Below are positions 33,713-42,812 of a stretch of DNA of 64,000 nt, piece by piece (the first letter of the stretch is position 1; every line of letters begins with the position of its first letter). This DNA comes from Rhodospirillaceae bacterium. Lineage in GTDB: Bacteria; Pseudomonadota; Alphaproteobacteria; CACIAM-22H2. Position numbers and translations under genes: made by a program. Below the pieces are notes generated by a model, which was given only the letters and a program-made list of their open reading frames with translations, did not search any database and was not told where the DNA came from. The stretch lies in NCBI GenBank assembly GCA_022843945.1, contig JALHMR010000020.1, forward strand, positions 1 to 64,000. The letters are read 5' to 3'.

Positions 33713-34897
33713 TCAAAGCCGGGCGAGTTCGCCCTCGAGCGCAGCGAGGCTTTCCAGCGAATGGGCGGCGGCAAAGCAGTCGATGAAGGGCAGTGCCGCC
33801 GCCATGGCTCGCGCCACCGGCGCGTAGTCCTTCCAGCCGAGCAGCGGGTTGAGCCAGACCAGCCGGCGGGCGCGCCGCTTGAAACGCCGCAGTTCCACCG
33901 CGAGCGCCTCGGGCGGATCGGTGTCGTAACCGTCACTCATCACGATCGCCACGCTGCGTGAATTCAACGCCGCGCGCGCGTAATGATCGTTAAAGCTCTT
34001 CAGCGCCGTGGCGATCCGCGTGCCGCCGCCGAAACCCTCGGCGAGCAGCGACAGCCGGCCCATGGCGCGCATCGCGTCGCGCTCGTGCAGCGCCTCGGTG
34101 ATGCGCACGAGCCTGGTGTGGAACAGGAACACGTCGGTGCGCAGCCAGGTACTGATCAGGCCGCGCACGAAGCTGAGGAAGTAGCGGCTGTAGATCTTCA
34201 TCGAGCCGGACACGTCGAGCAGCACGACGAGGTTGACCGGGCGCTCGGGGCGGCGCTTGCGCAGCAATTCGACCGGCTCACCGCCGCGCGACAGGCTGCG
34301 CCGAATCGTGCGGCGGAGATCGATCGTGTCGCCGCGCGGTGATGGGATGCGGCGGCGGCTGAGACGGTGGCGGATGGCCCGGGCCAAGCGCTCGGCCACG
34401 CGTTCGGCCGCCGCGATCTCGGCCGCGCTCGTCAGCGTACGCAGATCGACCCGCGCCAGGGCCTCCTGGCCGCTCGCCAGCAGCCGGCCGGTGCCACCGG
34501 GACCGTCTGCGCCCCTCCGGCCCTCGGTGATCTGCTCGGCGGTGCCGGTCCCGCCGGTCTCGTCGGGCGGCAGGATCTTGTCCCAGACATCCGGGCGTCG
34601 GCGTTCGCGGGCCGCGCCGGACCTTGGCCCGGACGGCTCGACGATGCGCAAGCCGCGATCTAACCAGTAAGCGTCGAACAGATCGTCGAAGCGCTCCCAA
34701 TGCGCGTGGTCACCCGCCAGCATGGTCTTGAGGCCGAGGCGGACCGCCGACGCCTCGGCGAGCCCGGTGGCGGCGAGAGTCGAGAGAACCAGCTCCGTTT
34801 CGCCCGGGCCGACGGTGAAGCCGTTGCGCCGCAGATGGCCCATGAACCCGGCCATGCGCATCGAGGCGCCGCGAGGCTCCGACGCCGGCATGGTCAC
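33713..34897 (-). CDS. coxE: CoxE-like VWA-domain protein
   Basis: 394 residues. The N-terminal half is the CoxE-specific helical region with an Arg-rich linker. The C-terminal von Willebrand A domain has the MIDAS motif VVLLDVSGSMKIYSRYFLSF, with a later SDGYDTDPPEAL. In carboxidotrophs CoxE works with the AAA+ protein CoxD to build the CuSMoO2 centre of CO dehydrogenase. GTG at 34895-34897 overlaps the coxD stop as GTGA; ATG six bases further is an alternative. Confidence 0.92.
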   Translation of the reverse strand: MTMPASEPRGASMRMAGFMGHLRRNGFTVGPGETELVLSTLAATGLAEASAVRLGLKTMLAGDHAHWERFDDLFDAYWLDRGLRIVEPSGPRSGAARERRRPDVWDKILPPDETGGTGTAEQITEGRRGADGPGGTGRLLASGQEALARVDLRTLTSAAEIAAAERVAERLARAIRHRLSRRRIPSPRGDTIDLRRTIRRSLSRGGEPVELLRKRRPERPVNLVVLLDVSGSMKIYSRYFLSFVRGLISTWLRTDVFLFHTRLVRITEALHERDAMRAMGRLSLLAEGFGGGTRIATALKSFNDHYARAALNSRSVAIVMSDGYDTDPPEALAVELRRFKRRARRLVWLNPLLGWKDYAPVARAMAAALPFIDCFAAAHSLESLAALEGELARL

Positions 34898-35775
34898 GCC
34901 ACCCTGCCGACGAGCCGCGCCGTGACCTCGCGCGGCACGGCTTTGAGGTCGGCCTCGGTCTTGAGCAGACAGAGCAGGCTCGCCTGGACCGCCGCCGGGT
35001 CCTGGGCGAGCGAGCGGATGTCGAGGCCCATGAGGGCGCCGGCCCAGTCGAGTGTCTCGGCAATACCCGGCGTCTTCTCAAGATCCTCACGGCGCAGGGC
35101 CTGCACGAAGCGCACGACCTGTCCGGCCAGTTGGCCGTCGATGCGGGGCTGCCGTGCGCGCAGGATGGCCAACTCCTTCCGCTCGTCGGGGAAATCGATA
35201 TAGCTGTAGAGGCAGCGCCGGCGCAGCGCGTCGGACAGCGCGCGCGTGCCGTTCGAGGTCAGGATCACGTAGGGGATCGAGCGCGCCACAATCGTTCCAA
35301 GCTCGGGGATGGTGATCTGGAAGTCTGACAGGATCTCCAGTAGGAAAGCCTCGAACTCCTCGTCGGCGCGATCGATCTCATCGATCAGCAGGACGGGCGA
35401 GACCGGCTGTGAGATCGCCTCAAGCAGCGGTCGGCGCAGGAGGTAGTCCTCGGAGAAGACCTGGCGCTCGACGGCCTCGGCAGGCAGTGCGTCACGCTCA
35501 TGGGCGCGGATAGCGAGGAGCTGGCGCTGGTAGTTCCACTCGTAGAGCGTCGCCGTAGCGTCGAGACCCTCATAGCACTGCAGGCGAATGAGATTGGTCT
35601 TGAGCACGGCGGCCAGCGCCTTGGCGACGTCGGTCTTGCCGACACCCGCTTCGCCTTCGAGCAGCAGCGGCCGGTGCAGCCCGACGGCGAGGCACAGCGC
35701 CATCGCCAGCGCGTCGTCGGGGATGTAGCCGACTTCGGTCAGATCGCGCTGCAGCGGCTGGTAGTCGAGCTTCAT
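34894..35775 (-). CDS. coxD: CoxD-like MoxR-family AAA+ ATPase
   Basis: 293 residues. Walker A is GEAGVGKTDVAKA (about 41-53), Walker B-like PVLLIDEIDRADEEFEAFLL, and sensor TSNGTRALSDALRRRCLY. CoxD is a membrane-associated ATPase that drives sulfuration and copper insertion in CoxL maturation. It is coupled to coxE by a 4-bp overlap and follows coxL by 64 bp. VWA plus MoxR pairs also occur elsewhere, but position between coxL and coxE fixes the call. Confidence 0.94.
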   Translation of the reverse strand: MKLDYQPLQRDLTEVGYIPDDALAMALCLAVGLHRPLLLEGEAGVGKTDVAKALAAVLKTNLIRLQCYEGLDATATLYEWNYQRQLLAIRAHERDALPAEAVERQVFSEDYLLRRPLLEAISQPVSPVLLIDEIDRADEEFEAFLLEILSDFQITIPELGTIVARSIPYVILTSNGTRALSDALRRRCLYSYIDFPDERKELAILRARQPRIDGQLAGQVVRFVQALRREDLEKTPGIAETLDWAGALMGLDIRSLAQDPAAVQASLLCLLKTEADLKAVPREVTARLVGRVA

Positions 35776-35839
35776 GGCGCGTGTCCTCCGGCGCGACCCT
35801 TCCCCCTCCCACGGACGGGCCGCGCCGAAGGGCGACCGC

Positions 35840-38266
35840 CTAAGCGGCGGCGGTCAGCTTCAGCCGTTCGGCGGTCTTCCATACGCGCCAGTGGTCGTGG
35901 GGCATCTGCGTGTGGGTGAGGCCGGCATGGGCGAAAGCGTCGTTGACCGCGTTCGAGAACGCCGACACGCCGCCGACATTGGGCGACTCGCCGACGCCCT
36001 TGGCGCCGATCGGGTGATGGGGCGAGGGTGTGGTCGTGTAGTCGGTCTCCCAGGCCGGCGTCTCGACTGCGGTCGGCAGGAAAAAATCCAGCAGGCTGGC
36101 GTTCTTCAGGTTGCCGAGCTCGTCATAGGCCATCTCCTGGCCCATGGCGATGGCCAGCGCCTCGGTCAGGCCGCCATGGACCTGGCCTTCGATGATCATC
36201 GGGTTGATGCGCGTGCCGCAATCGTCGAGGGCGTAGAAGCGGCGCACCTCGGTAATGCCGGTATCGACGTCGACATCGACGACGCAGACATAGGCGCCGA
36301 ACGGATAGGTCATGTTCGGCGGGTCGTAGTAGCTGACCGCCTCGAGGCCCGGCTCCATGCCCGGCGGCACCTTGTTGTAGGCGCTGAACGCTATCTCGGC
36401 CATGGTCTTGAAGCGTTCCGGCGCGCCCTTGACCCGGAAGCGGTCGATATCCCATTCGAGATCGTCGTCGTGCACCTCGAGCAGGTAGGCGGCAATCATC
36501 TGGGCCTTGGCGCGGATCTTCCGCCCGGCCATGGCCGTGGCGGCGCCGGCGACCGGCGTCGAGCGCGAGCCGTAGGTACCCAGGCCATACGGAGCCGTGT
36601 CGGTGTCGCCTTCCTCGACCGTGATGTTGGAGGCGGGAATGCCGATCTCCGTGGCGAGAATCTGGGCAAAGGTCGTGGCGTGGCCCTGGCCCTGGCTGAT
36701 CGTCCCCAGCCGGGCGATGGCGCTGCCCGTCGGGTGGACGCGGATTTCGCATGAATCGAACATGCCGAGGCCCAGAATGTCGCAGTTCTTGATCGGCCCG
36801 GCGCCGACGATCTCGGTGAAGAAGCTCACGCCGATGCCCATGAGCTTGCGCGTCTCGCCGCGGGCGAAAGCCTCGCGGTTGCGCTTCTGCTCGCTGCGCA
36901 GGCCCGGGTAGTCGACGGCCTTGAGCGCCTTGTCGAGGGCGGTGTGATAATCGCCGCTGTCGTATTCCCAGCCCAGGGCTGAGGTGTAGGGGAACTGCTC
37001 CTTGCGGATGAAGTTCTTCCGCCGCAGCTCGGCCGGGTCCATGTTGAGCTTACGCGCCAGCACGTCGACCATGCGCTCGATGAAGTAGGACGCCTCGGTG
37101 ACGCGGAACGAGCAGCGATAGGCGACGCCGCCCGGCGCCTTGTTGGTATAGACGCCGTCGACCGTCACATGCGCCGCCGGGATGTCGTAGGATCCCGTGC
37201 AGATGTTGAAGAATCCGGCCGGGTATTTGGTCGGGTCGGCGCAGGCGTCGAAGGCGCCGTGATCGGCGAGCACGTGGCAGCGCAGGCCCGTGATGCGGCC
37301 GTCCTTGGTCGCGGCGATCTCGCCGGTCATGTGGTAGTCGCGGGCGAAGGCGGTCGCCTGCAGATTCTCCATGCGATCCTCGATCCATTTCACCGGAACG
37401 CCGGTGACGATCGAGGCGACGATCGAGCAGATATAGCCGGGATAGACGCCGACCTTGTTGCCAAAGCCGCCGCCGATATCGGGCGAGATGATGCGGATCT
37501 TGTGCTCGGGGATGCCGGAGATCAGCGAGGCGACGGTGCGCACGGCGTGCGGCGCCTGGAAGGTGCCCCACACCGTGAGGTGGCCGTTGATCTTGTCCAT
37601 CGAGGCGACGCAGCCGCAGGTCTCGAGCGGGCAGGGATGGACGCGCTGGTAGACGATGTATTCCTTGGCCACCACCTGGGCGCTCTTGAGCGCCTTGTCG
37701 GTGGCTGCGGCATCGCCGGTCTCCCAGGTGAAGATGTGGTTATGGTGCTTGCGCGGCCCGTGCGCGCCGCTGGTCTTGCCCTTGAGGTCGTCGCGCAGCT
37801 CGGGCGCGCCGGGCGCCATGGCCTTGGTCGGGTCGACGAGGGCGGGCAGCTCTTGGTACTCGACCTCGACGAGGTCGACCGCGTCGGCCGCGCTGTAGCG
37901 GTCCTCGGCGACCACGAAGGCGACCTCCTGGCCCTGGAACAGCACCTTCTCGTCGGCGAGCACCGCCTGTACGTCGCCGGCCAGGGTGGGCATGTAATGC
38001 AGCTTGAGCGGCTTGAGGTCGGCGGCGGTGAGCACCGCCTTGACGCCGGGCACCTTGAGGGCCGCGTCCTTGTTGATCGATTTGATGCGCGCGTGGCCGT
38101 AGGGCGAGCGCACGAAATCGCCGAACAGCATGCCGGGCAGCTTGATGTCGTCGACATAATTGCCCTTGCCCTGGGTGAAGCGGGCGTCCTCGACGCGCTT
38201 GCGCTTGGTGCCGAGGCCTTCGAGCTTCTGGGTCCGCGCCTGGGCGGTTTCGGTGTCGACCGTCAT
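35840..38266 (-). CDS. coxL: Aerobic CO dehydrogenase large (Mo) subunit, form I
   Basis: 808 residues, the length of Oligotropha CoxL (about 809). The active-site loop is AYRCSFR at 382-388, the form I signature, with Cys385 as copper/sulfur ligand; form II relatives carry AYRGAGR instead. Molybdopterin-binding segments [25 protein letters not shown] and [14 protein letters not shown] are present. The catalytic Glu is in [12 protein letters not shown] near the C-terminus. CO is oxidised to CO2 with electrons passed through CoxS and CoxM. Start ATG at 38264-38266 overlaps the coxS stop (ATGA). Confidence 0.97.
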   Translation of the reverse strand: MTVDTETAQARTQKLEGLGTKRKRVEDARFTQGKGNYVDDIKLPGMLFGDFVRSPYGHARIKSINKDAALKVPGVKAVLTAADLKPLKLHYMPTLAGDVQAVLADEKVLFQGQEVAFVVAEDRYSAADAVDLVEVEYQELPALVDPTKAMAPGAPELRDDLKGKTSGAHGPRKHHNHIFTWETGDAAATDKALKSAQVVAKEYIVYQRVHPCPLETCGCVASMDKINGHLTVWGTFQAPHAVRTVASLISGIPEHKIRIISPDIGGGFGNKVGVYPGYICSIVASIVTGVPVKWIEDRMENLQATAFARDYHMTGEIAATKDGRITGLRCHVLADHGAFDACADPTKYPAGFFNICTGSYDIPAAHVTVDGVYTNKAPGGVAYRCSFRVTEASYFIERMVDVLARKLNMDPAELRRKNFIRKEQFPYTSALGWEYDSGDYHTALDKALKAVDYPGLRSEQKRNREAFARGETRKLMGIGVSFFTEIVGAGPIKNCDILGLGMFDSCEIRVHPTGSAIARLGTISQGQGHATTFAQILATEIGIPASNITVEEGDTDTAPYGLGTYGSRSTPVAGAATAMAGRKIRAKAQMIAAYLLEVHDDDLEWDIDRFRVKGAPERFKTMAEIAFSAYNKVPPGMEPGLEAVSYYDPPNMTYPFGAYVCVVDVDVDTGITEVRRFYALDDCGTRINPMIIEGQVHGGLTEALAIAMGQEMAYDELGNLKNASLLDFFLPTAVETPAWETDYTTTPSPHHPIGAKGVGESPNVGGVSAFSNAVNDAFAHAGLTHTQMPHDHWRVWKTAERLKLTAAA

Positions 38267-38757
38267 TCCGCAGCCTCCTTGACGCTGGCCAGGGTGTCCG
38301 CGGCGGCGCGGATCGCCTTGACGATGTTCTGGTAGCCGGTGCAGCGGCAGAGATTCCCCGAGATGCCGAAGCGGATCTCGGCCTCGGTGGGATTGGGATT
38401 CTCCTGCAGCAGCCGGTAGGCGCGAGTGATCATACCGGGCGTGCAAAAACCGCACTGAAGACCATGATGGGTCCTGAATGACTCTTGCAGCGCGTGCAGC
38501 GTCCCGTCGGGGCTCGCCATGCCCTCGATGGTCAGCAGCGTGGCGCCGTCGGCCTGGGCGGCGAGAACCGTGCACGACTTCACCGACCTGCCGTTCATGT
38601 CGACCGTGCAGGCGCCGCAATGGCTGGTGTCGCAGCCGATATGCGGGCCGGTGAGGCCGAGTTGCTCGCGCAGCACGTGGATCAGCAGCGTGCGCGGCTC
38701 GGTCAGCGTTTCGACGTCGCGGTTGTTCACCTTGAGCTTGAGATGCATCTTGGACAT
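38263..38757 (-). CDS. coxS: Aerobic CO dehydrogenase small [2Fe-2S] subunit
   Basis: 164 residues. The N-terminal plant-type ferredoxin domain has CDTSHCGAC with a fourth Cys in VKSC. The C-terminal helical domain binds the second [2Fe-2S] cluster through CGFCTPGM and CRCTGY. It relays electrons from the Mo site to the FAD subunit. ATG at 38755-38757 follows GGAGA. It lies 17 bp after coxM and overlaps coxL by 4 bp, so stoichiometric translation is expected. Confidence 0.96.
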   Translation of the reverse strand: MSKMHLKLKVNNRDVETLTEPRTLLIHVLREQLGLTGPHIGCDTSHCGACTVDMNGRSVKSCTVLAAQADGATLLTIEGMASPDGTLHALQESFRTHHGLQCGFCTPGMITRAYRLLQENPNPTEAEIRFGISGNLCRCTGYQNIVKAIRAAADTLASVKEAAE

Positions 38758-38774
38758 GGGGTGTCTCCGCGAGA

Positions 38775-39638
38775 TCAGGCGGCGCGCCCGGCGGCGCGCT
38801 CGATCGCGCGGCGCACCATGACGCCGGCGACGTGGGTACGGAAATCCGCCGGACCGCGCCCGTCGGGCGAGGGGCGGGCGATTTTCTGAGCCAGCCGCAC
38901 CGCCTGTGCGATGGCCTTGGCGTCGAGCGCGGTGCCGACCAGCGCCGCGCCGGCGTCGGCGGCGAACAACGGCGTGTCGGCGACGTTGGTCAGCGCGACC
39001 GACGCGGCGGTGCATTTGCCACCGGTCCTGCTCAGGACGACGGCAGCCGCGGCGGTGGCGTAGTCGCCGACCTTGCGCTTCTGCTTCTCATAGGCGTAAC
39101 CGTGACCGGCGGCGAGCACGGGAATACGGATCTCGGTGAGGATCTCGCCCTCCTGCAGTGCCGTGGCGAAGGTCCCGCGATAGAAGTCGCGGGCCGCGAC
39201 CTGGCGCTCGCCGCCTGCCCCGGCGATCCGATAGGACGCCGCCAGGACCATCATCACCGCCGGCATGTCGTTGCCGGGATCGCCGTTGGCCACGTTGCCG
39301 CCCAGGGTGCCGCAATAGCGCACCTGCGGGTCGGCGATGAGCAGCGAGGTTTCGCGCAGGATCGGGCATTTGGCCGCCAGCAGCTCAGAGCCGATCAGCT
39401 CGTGCTGGGTCGTCATCGCCCCGATAACCAGGTAGCCGGTTTCGCTGCGGATCTGGCGCAGCTCGGCCAGCTCCTGCAGGTCGACCAGATGATCGGGCCG
39501 GGCCATGCGCAGCTTCATCATCGGCACGAGGCTGTGCCCGCCGGCGACGACCCGGGCGCCGTCGCCATGGGTGGCGAGGAGGGCCAGGGCCTCCTGCACG
39601 GATCGCGGACGATGGTATTCAAATGACGCGGGTATCAC
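38775..39638 (-). CDS. coxM: Aerobic CO dehydrogenase medium (FAD) subunit
   Basis: 287 residues. FAD-binding signatures of CoxM are [20 protein letters not shown] (about 31-50) and [20 protein letters not shown] (about 110-129). C-terminal domain present in full. It passes electrons to the quinone pool via CoxG/membrane partners. GTG start at 39636-39638 is fixed by a strong GGGAGGAG 8 nt upstream. A longer open frame to 40106 would run through the promoter region and is rejected. Confidence 0.95.
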   Translation of the reverse strand: MIPASFEYHRPRSVQEALALLATHGDGARVVAGGHSLVPMMKLRMARPDHLVDLQELAELRQIRSETGYLVIGAMTTQHELIGSELLAAKCPILRETSLLIADPQVRYCGTLGGNVANGDPGNDMPAVMMVLAASYRIAGAGGERQVAARDFYRGTFATALQEGEILTEIRIPVLAAGHGYAYEKQKRKVGDYATAAAAVVLSRTGGKCTAASVALTNVADTPLFAADAGAALVGTALDAKAIAQAVRLAQKIARPSPDGRGPADFRTHVAGVMVRRAIERAAGRAA

Positions 39639-39657
39639 GTCTGATCTCCTCCCAAAG

Positions 39658-39671
39658 GATCCATGGATCCA
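39658..39671. promoter_or_regulatory. Perfect 14-bp palindrome in the coxM leader
   Basis: GGATCCATGGATCC, continuing as a tandem GGATCCAT-GGATCCAT (39658-39673), 20 bp upstream of the coxM GTG and just upstream of its ribosome binding site. It could be an operator or an mRNA structure. It lies inside the 263-bp gap between coxC and coxM. Confidence 0.45.
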
Positions 39672-39789
39672 TGCGGCAGTGCAGCATTTTGGCCCGACCG
39701 GTTGCCCCGGACTGCTGCGCGGCTTATGGGGGGAGCATGATCGGCGCGTCGCGGCCGGGGTAGTGCCGGTCAACGGAGTGCTGGGCGAT

Positions 39790-39817
39790 TGCACGAAATG
39801 CGAATGCGCTGCACGAA
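39790..39817 (-). promoter_or_regulatory. Direct repeats upstream of coxM, candidate LytTR binding site
   Basis: On the minus strand TTCGTGCA occurs twice with a 20-bp period (39810-39817 and 39790-39797) and a partial TTCGCAT between. LytTR DNA-binding domains usually recognise two direct repeats about 21 bp apart. The neighbouring coxC encodes a LytTR protein. The site is about 150-180 bp upstream of the coxM start. Confidence 0.5.
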
Positions 39818-39901
39818 CGGCGCGGTCCGGACTATGCGAGGGCCAGTCTGAACACGGCCCTAGTAGGGCGCTGGCCAGCTGCCCCTCTGGCTTGGGGCAC
39901 T

Positions 39902-41050
39902 TTACAAGCCGAGAGCGCGCCGGACTCCCGGCAGGTGGAAACGGCTGACCGGTACCAGAGTCTCGGCGAGGGCCGGGACCATGAGATATGCCTTGTCTTT
40001 CTTGCGCTGGAAGGCGCGGGCGTGGTGCACGTTGACGAGGAAGCTCCGGTGGGTCCGCACGAAGGAGTGGCCCACGAGGTGCGTTTCGACCCGGGAGATC
40101 GACCACGGGCAGAAATAGGTCTCCGTCCCGTCATACAGCCACGTGTAGTGACCCTCGGCCTTGATCGCCTGGATGCGCTCGGCGTCGATGAAATAGGTCG
40201 TGCTATGCTGCTCGTAAGGCAGGCGCGCCTGCTCGGCACTCGCGGTCGTCGCGCTACCCTCGCGCCCCGCGACCGCGTCGATTTCTGCGGCGGCGGAAGG
40301 CTCCGTTGCCTCAGCGGAGGACGACGCCACCCGAGGCGGCCGGGCGGCGTCGAGCGGCAGTGCAGTCAGCAGGAACAGCCCGCAGACGAGAAAGGCGGCC
40401 ACCGCGACGATCAAGGCGAGGTAGCCGTCTGGGATGACCGGGGCGGCGATCGGATCGACTACCGTCGCTTCGGCGAAGCGGGTGTACGCCATGGCCGAGT
40501 AATGCATGCTGGAAATGGTGACACCGAGCACCGCAGCGCCGAGCGAGAGCTGCAGCAGCGTGCGGCGGCCGTAGGCGAGGCGTAGCGCGCAAATCGAGAA
40601 GAGGATGGCGATCGCGGTGGACAGGAAAAAGCCGGTCGGATCGTAACTTACGATGCAGTTGCCGGAGATCGCGCTCATGCCGACATAGTGCATGCTCACA
40701 ATGCCAAGGCCGGTCAATGCGCCGGCAACGACCGTGCGCGTCGAGTTGCGTTCGCCGACGAACATCAGCGACAGTCCGAGCCCGGTGATCAATATGGCGA
40801 TGAGGACCGAACCCAGTGTGTAGAGCGCGTCATACTCGATGACGATCGGCAGACGCAGCGCCAGCATAGCGACGAAATGCATCGACCAAATACCGCCCCC
40901 GAGCGCGAAAGCGGCTTTGGCGATCTGAATGCGCCGACGCCCTGGCTCCAGGGCGCGCAACCCGCTCGCCAGCCACAGACCAGTGAACGACGCCATGACC
41001 GCCACGACGATCGACGCCAGCACCAGCAACGGGTCGTATGTGACGAGCAT
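39902..41050 (-). CDS. coxC: CoxC-like MHYT-domain sensor with LytTR DNA-binding domain
   Basis: 382 residues. About seven membrane helices carry three MHYT-type motifs: MHFVAM (about 58), MHYVGM (about 120) and MHYSAM (about 183). A linker of about 50 residues rich in Ala/Ser/Glu follows. The C-terminal LytTR domain (about 285-380) includes AIKAEGHYTWLYDG, FVRTHRSFLVNVHHARAF and VPVSRFHLPGVRRALG. Oligotropha CoxC and CoxH share this architecture. MHYT domains are proposed to sense diatomic gases through bound metal. It lies directly upstream of coxM on the same strand. Confidence 0.92.
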   Translation of the reverse strand: MLVTYDPLLVLASIVVAVMASFTGLWLASGLRALEPGRRRIQIAKAAFALGGGIWSMHFVAMLALRLPIVIEYDALYTLGSVLIAILITGLGLSLMFVGERNSTRTVVAGALTGLGIVSMHYVGMSAISGNCIVSYDPTGFFLSTAIAILFSICALRLAYGRRTLLQLSLGAAVLGVTISSMHYSAMAYTRFAEATVVDPIAAPVIPDGYLALIVAVAAFLVCGLFLLTALPLDAARPPRVASSSAEATEPSAAAEIDAVAGREGSATTASAEQARLPYEQHSTTYFIDAERIQAIKAEGHYTWLYDGTETYFCPWSISRVETHLVGHSFVRTHRSFLVNVHHARAFQRKKDKAYLMVPALAETLVPVSRFHLPGVRRALGL

Positions 41051-41265
41051 GGCCGTTCAGGCTCAAAGTGCCGGCACTCCGGTCCGCCCGGCACGTCCAG
41101 CGGGCCAACTATAACAACCGGCGGGATGGGTCACAATCGTAGCATCGTGAAGGGCCCGGAGCCGCTCCCCGTAGGATCCGGCGCTTCCTAAGGCGCTCTC
41201 CCAGCGTCTTGGGATCGGACGGAAAATCCCGCGGTTTCGGGACTCTGAGGGTGACTGGCACCCCT

Positions 41266-41286
41266 GGCAAAAAGGCAACGCGTCTA
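41266..41286 (+). repeat. 21-bp boundary repeat, right copy
   Basis: GGCAAAAAGGCAACGCGTCT plus A, 19 of 21 identical to 32697-32717. Homology to yifB begins at the very next base (41287). This makes it the best candidate for a recombination junction. Confidence 0.75.
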
Positions 41287-41767
41287 TGCCGCTGCGGTTA
41301 TCTCGACGACCCGGCGCAGGCCTGCGGCCGGGTGCCCAAATGCGCGGCCGAGTACCAGTCCAAGATCTCGGGCCCGCTCTTCGACCGCATCGATCTCCAT
41401 GTCGACGTGCCGGCCGTGACCGCCGCCGACCTTGCCCTGCCGCTGCCCGCCGAATCCTCGGCCGACATCGCGGTCCGGGTGGCGAAAGCGCGGCGAATCC
41501 AGACCGAACGTGTGCGGCACCTGGCTGAAAACCGCCGGCCGCGACGCCGAACTCGACGGGGAGCTGCTGGAGGAGCTGGCCGCCCCGGAAGCGGCCGGCC
41601 GCAAGCTGCTGACCGAGGCCGCCGAGCGGCTGCGGCTCTCGGCCCGCGGGTACCACCGCGTCCTGCGCGTCGCCCGCACCCTGGCCGACCTCGAGGGCGC
41701 GGCCACCGTTGCCCGGCTGCATATCGCCGAGGCCCTGTCCTACCGGCGGCTTGCCCTTCCGCGCTGA
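41287..41767 (+). pseudogene. Truncated, frameshifted yifB 3' fragment
   Basis: Encodes residues equivalent to YifB 345-505. The first frame reads CRCGYLDDPAQACGRVPKCA through RHLAENRRP. A 5-bp deletion near 41544 then shifts to the second frame, which reads AELDGELLEELAAPEAAGRK to YRRLALPR and the native stop. There is no start codon, promoter or ATPase domain, so it cannot function. It is a relic left by insertion of the DNA between it and the intact yifB. Confidence 0.95.
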
Positions 41768-41791
41768 CCGCAGGGCGAGCGGGCCGGGAGG

Positions 41792-42580
41792 TTAGAAGCC
41801 CTTGAACCGGTAGGTAACGCCGATCATCGCCGCGTGGGAGCGCAGATCGGCCGTGGTATCGAGGGTCGACCTGCCGGCGGCGGGATTGATATGCGCAACC
41901 TGTGTCGAGGCCTCGACCCGGCCGAAATCGGTGTAGAGGTATTGGGCCGCGAGCGACCAGTTCTGGCCCAGCGCATATTCACCGCCCAGCCCCAACGCCG
42001 CGCCGTATTTCGTCTTCGTGCTCGAGCTGTGCCCGAGGGCGCCTATTTGGCCGCCGAAAGGAAAATTGTCGCTGTAGGTGGTCTCGACGGTCACGCGGGT
42101 CACAGCCGGACCGGCGGTGATATAGGCGAGCCACCCGTCCTGCGCCCAGCCCAGCCGCGGCCGCAAGGTCCCCATCCAGTCCGCCTTGACCTTCTGGCGG
42201 ATGGTGAACCGCGAGCCCTGCTGATCGAGAAATGCCTTGGATCCGAACCGCGCTTCGTCAAGAAACAGCGTGTCGGCGCTGGCCTCGAGGCCGACGAGGA
42301 CGTTGCCGAATTGCCGGCTATAGCCGCCCTTCAGGCTGCCCGACCAGGCCCACTCGGCCACGTGGCCGCGGCCCTCGCGCGCGATGTCGTTGAAGTCGTT
42401 GCCAGTGAAATAGGTGCTGCCGTCGCGCCGGGCGGTCGTCCTGGTGTCGGAATCGCTCCGCGTACCGCCGACGAGGCCGCTGACGTGAAACCCCGACCAG
42501 TCGATGCTTGGGGGAGATTGCGCCTGCGCAGCGCCGCTAACCGCCCAATACGCGACCGCGCAGCCCAGGTAACGCCACAT
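41792..42580 (-). CDS. Outer-membrane beta-barrel protein (Omp25/31-like)
   Basis: About 262 residues. Signal peptide ending in GAAQAQ, then WSGFHVSGLVGG, alternating amphipathic strands (GSLKGGYSRQFGNVLVGLEA, YALGQNWSLAAQYLYTDF) and a C-terminal aromatic VTYRFKGF, the outer-membrane assembly signal. This matches the small porin-like/Omp25 family of alphaproteobacteria. ATG at 42578-42580 is chosen over TTG 12 bases upstream. Likely monocistronic; it would originally have lain downstream of yifB. Confidence 0.88.
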   Translation of the reverse strand: MWRYLGCAVAYWAVSGAAQAQSPPSIDWSGFHVSGLVGGTRSDSDTRTTARRDGSTYFTGNDFNDIAREGRGHVAEWAWSGSLKGGYSRQFGNVLVGLEASADTLFLDEARFGSKAFLDQQGSRFTIRQKVKADWMGTLRPRLGWAQDGWLAYITAGPAVTRVTVETTYSDNFPFGGQIGALGHSSSTKTKYGAALGLGGEYALGQNWSLAAQYLYTDFGRVEASTQVAHINPAAGRSTLDTTADLRSHAAMIGVTYRFKGF

Positions 42581-42812
42581 ACCGTTTGCCAAACGACGAC
42601 CCCCCTCCGACTCGGAGTCGCGATTATATCATCCGTTCGACTCCAAACATCAGCGGGCGGTTCCAGCCCCAGCGATCTTCGGCGGAACGGCCATGGGGCG
42701 GCGACGGACCCCGGCGCCCCGATCTCACTCTTCCGCGCCCAAACCTGCTTCGGAACCTAAGCCGTCTCGCGCCGTTCGCGAGATGTTGATTCCAAACAGC
42801 GGGGAGCAGCCC

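Noticed and set aside
35840-38620. A 926-codon version of CoxL with an N-terminal extension
   Set aside because: The extra part is coxS read in another frame; the ATG at 38264-38266 with its 4-bp overlap gives the normal 808 residues.
39880-39899. TGCCCC...GGGGCA hairpin after coxC as an intrinsic terminator
   Set aside because: Only a 6-bp stem and no T run on the minus strand; coxC and coxM may be cotranscribed.
31125-41767. Transposon or integrative element carrying cox
   Set aside because: No transposase, integrase or terminal inverted repeats were seen. The evidence supports an insertion at yifB, but not a named mobile element.
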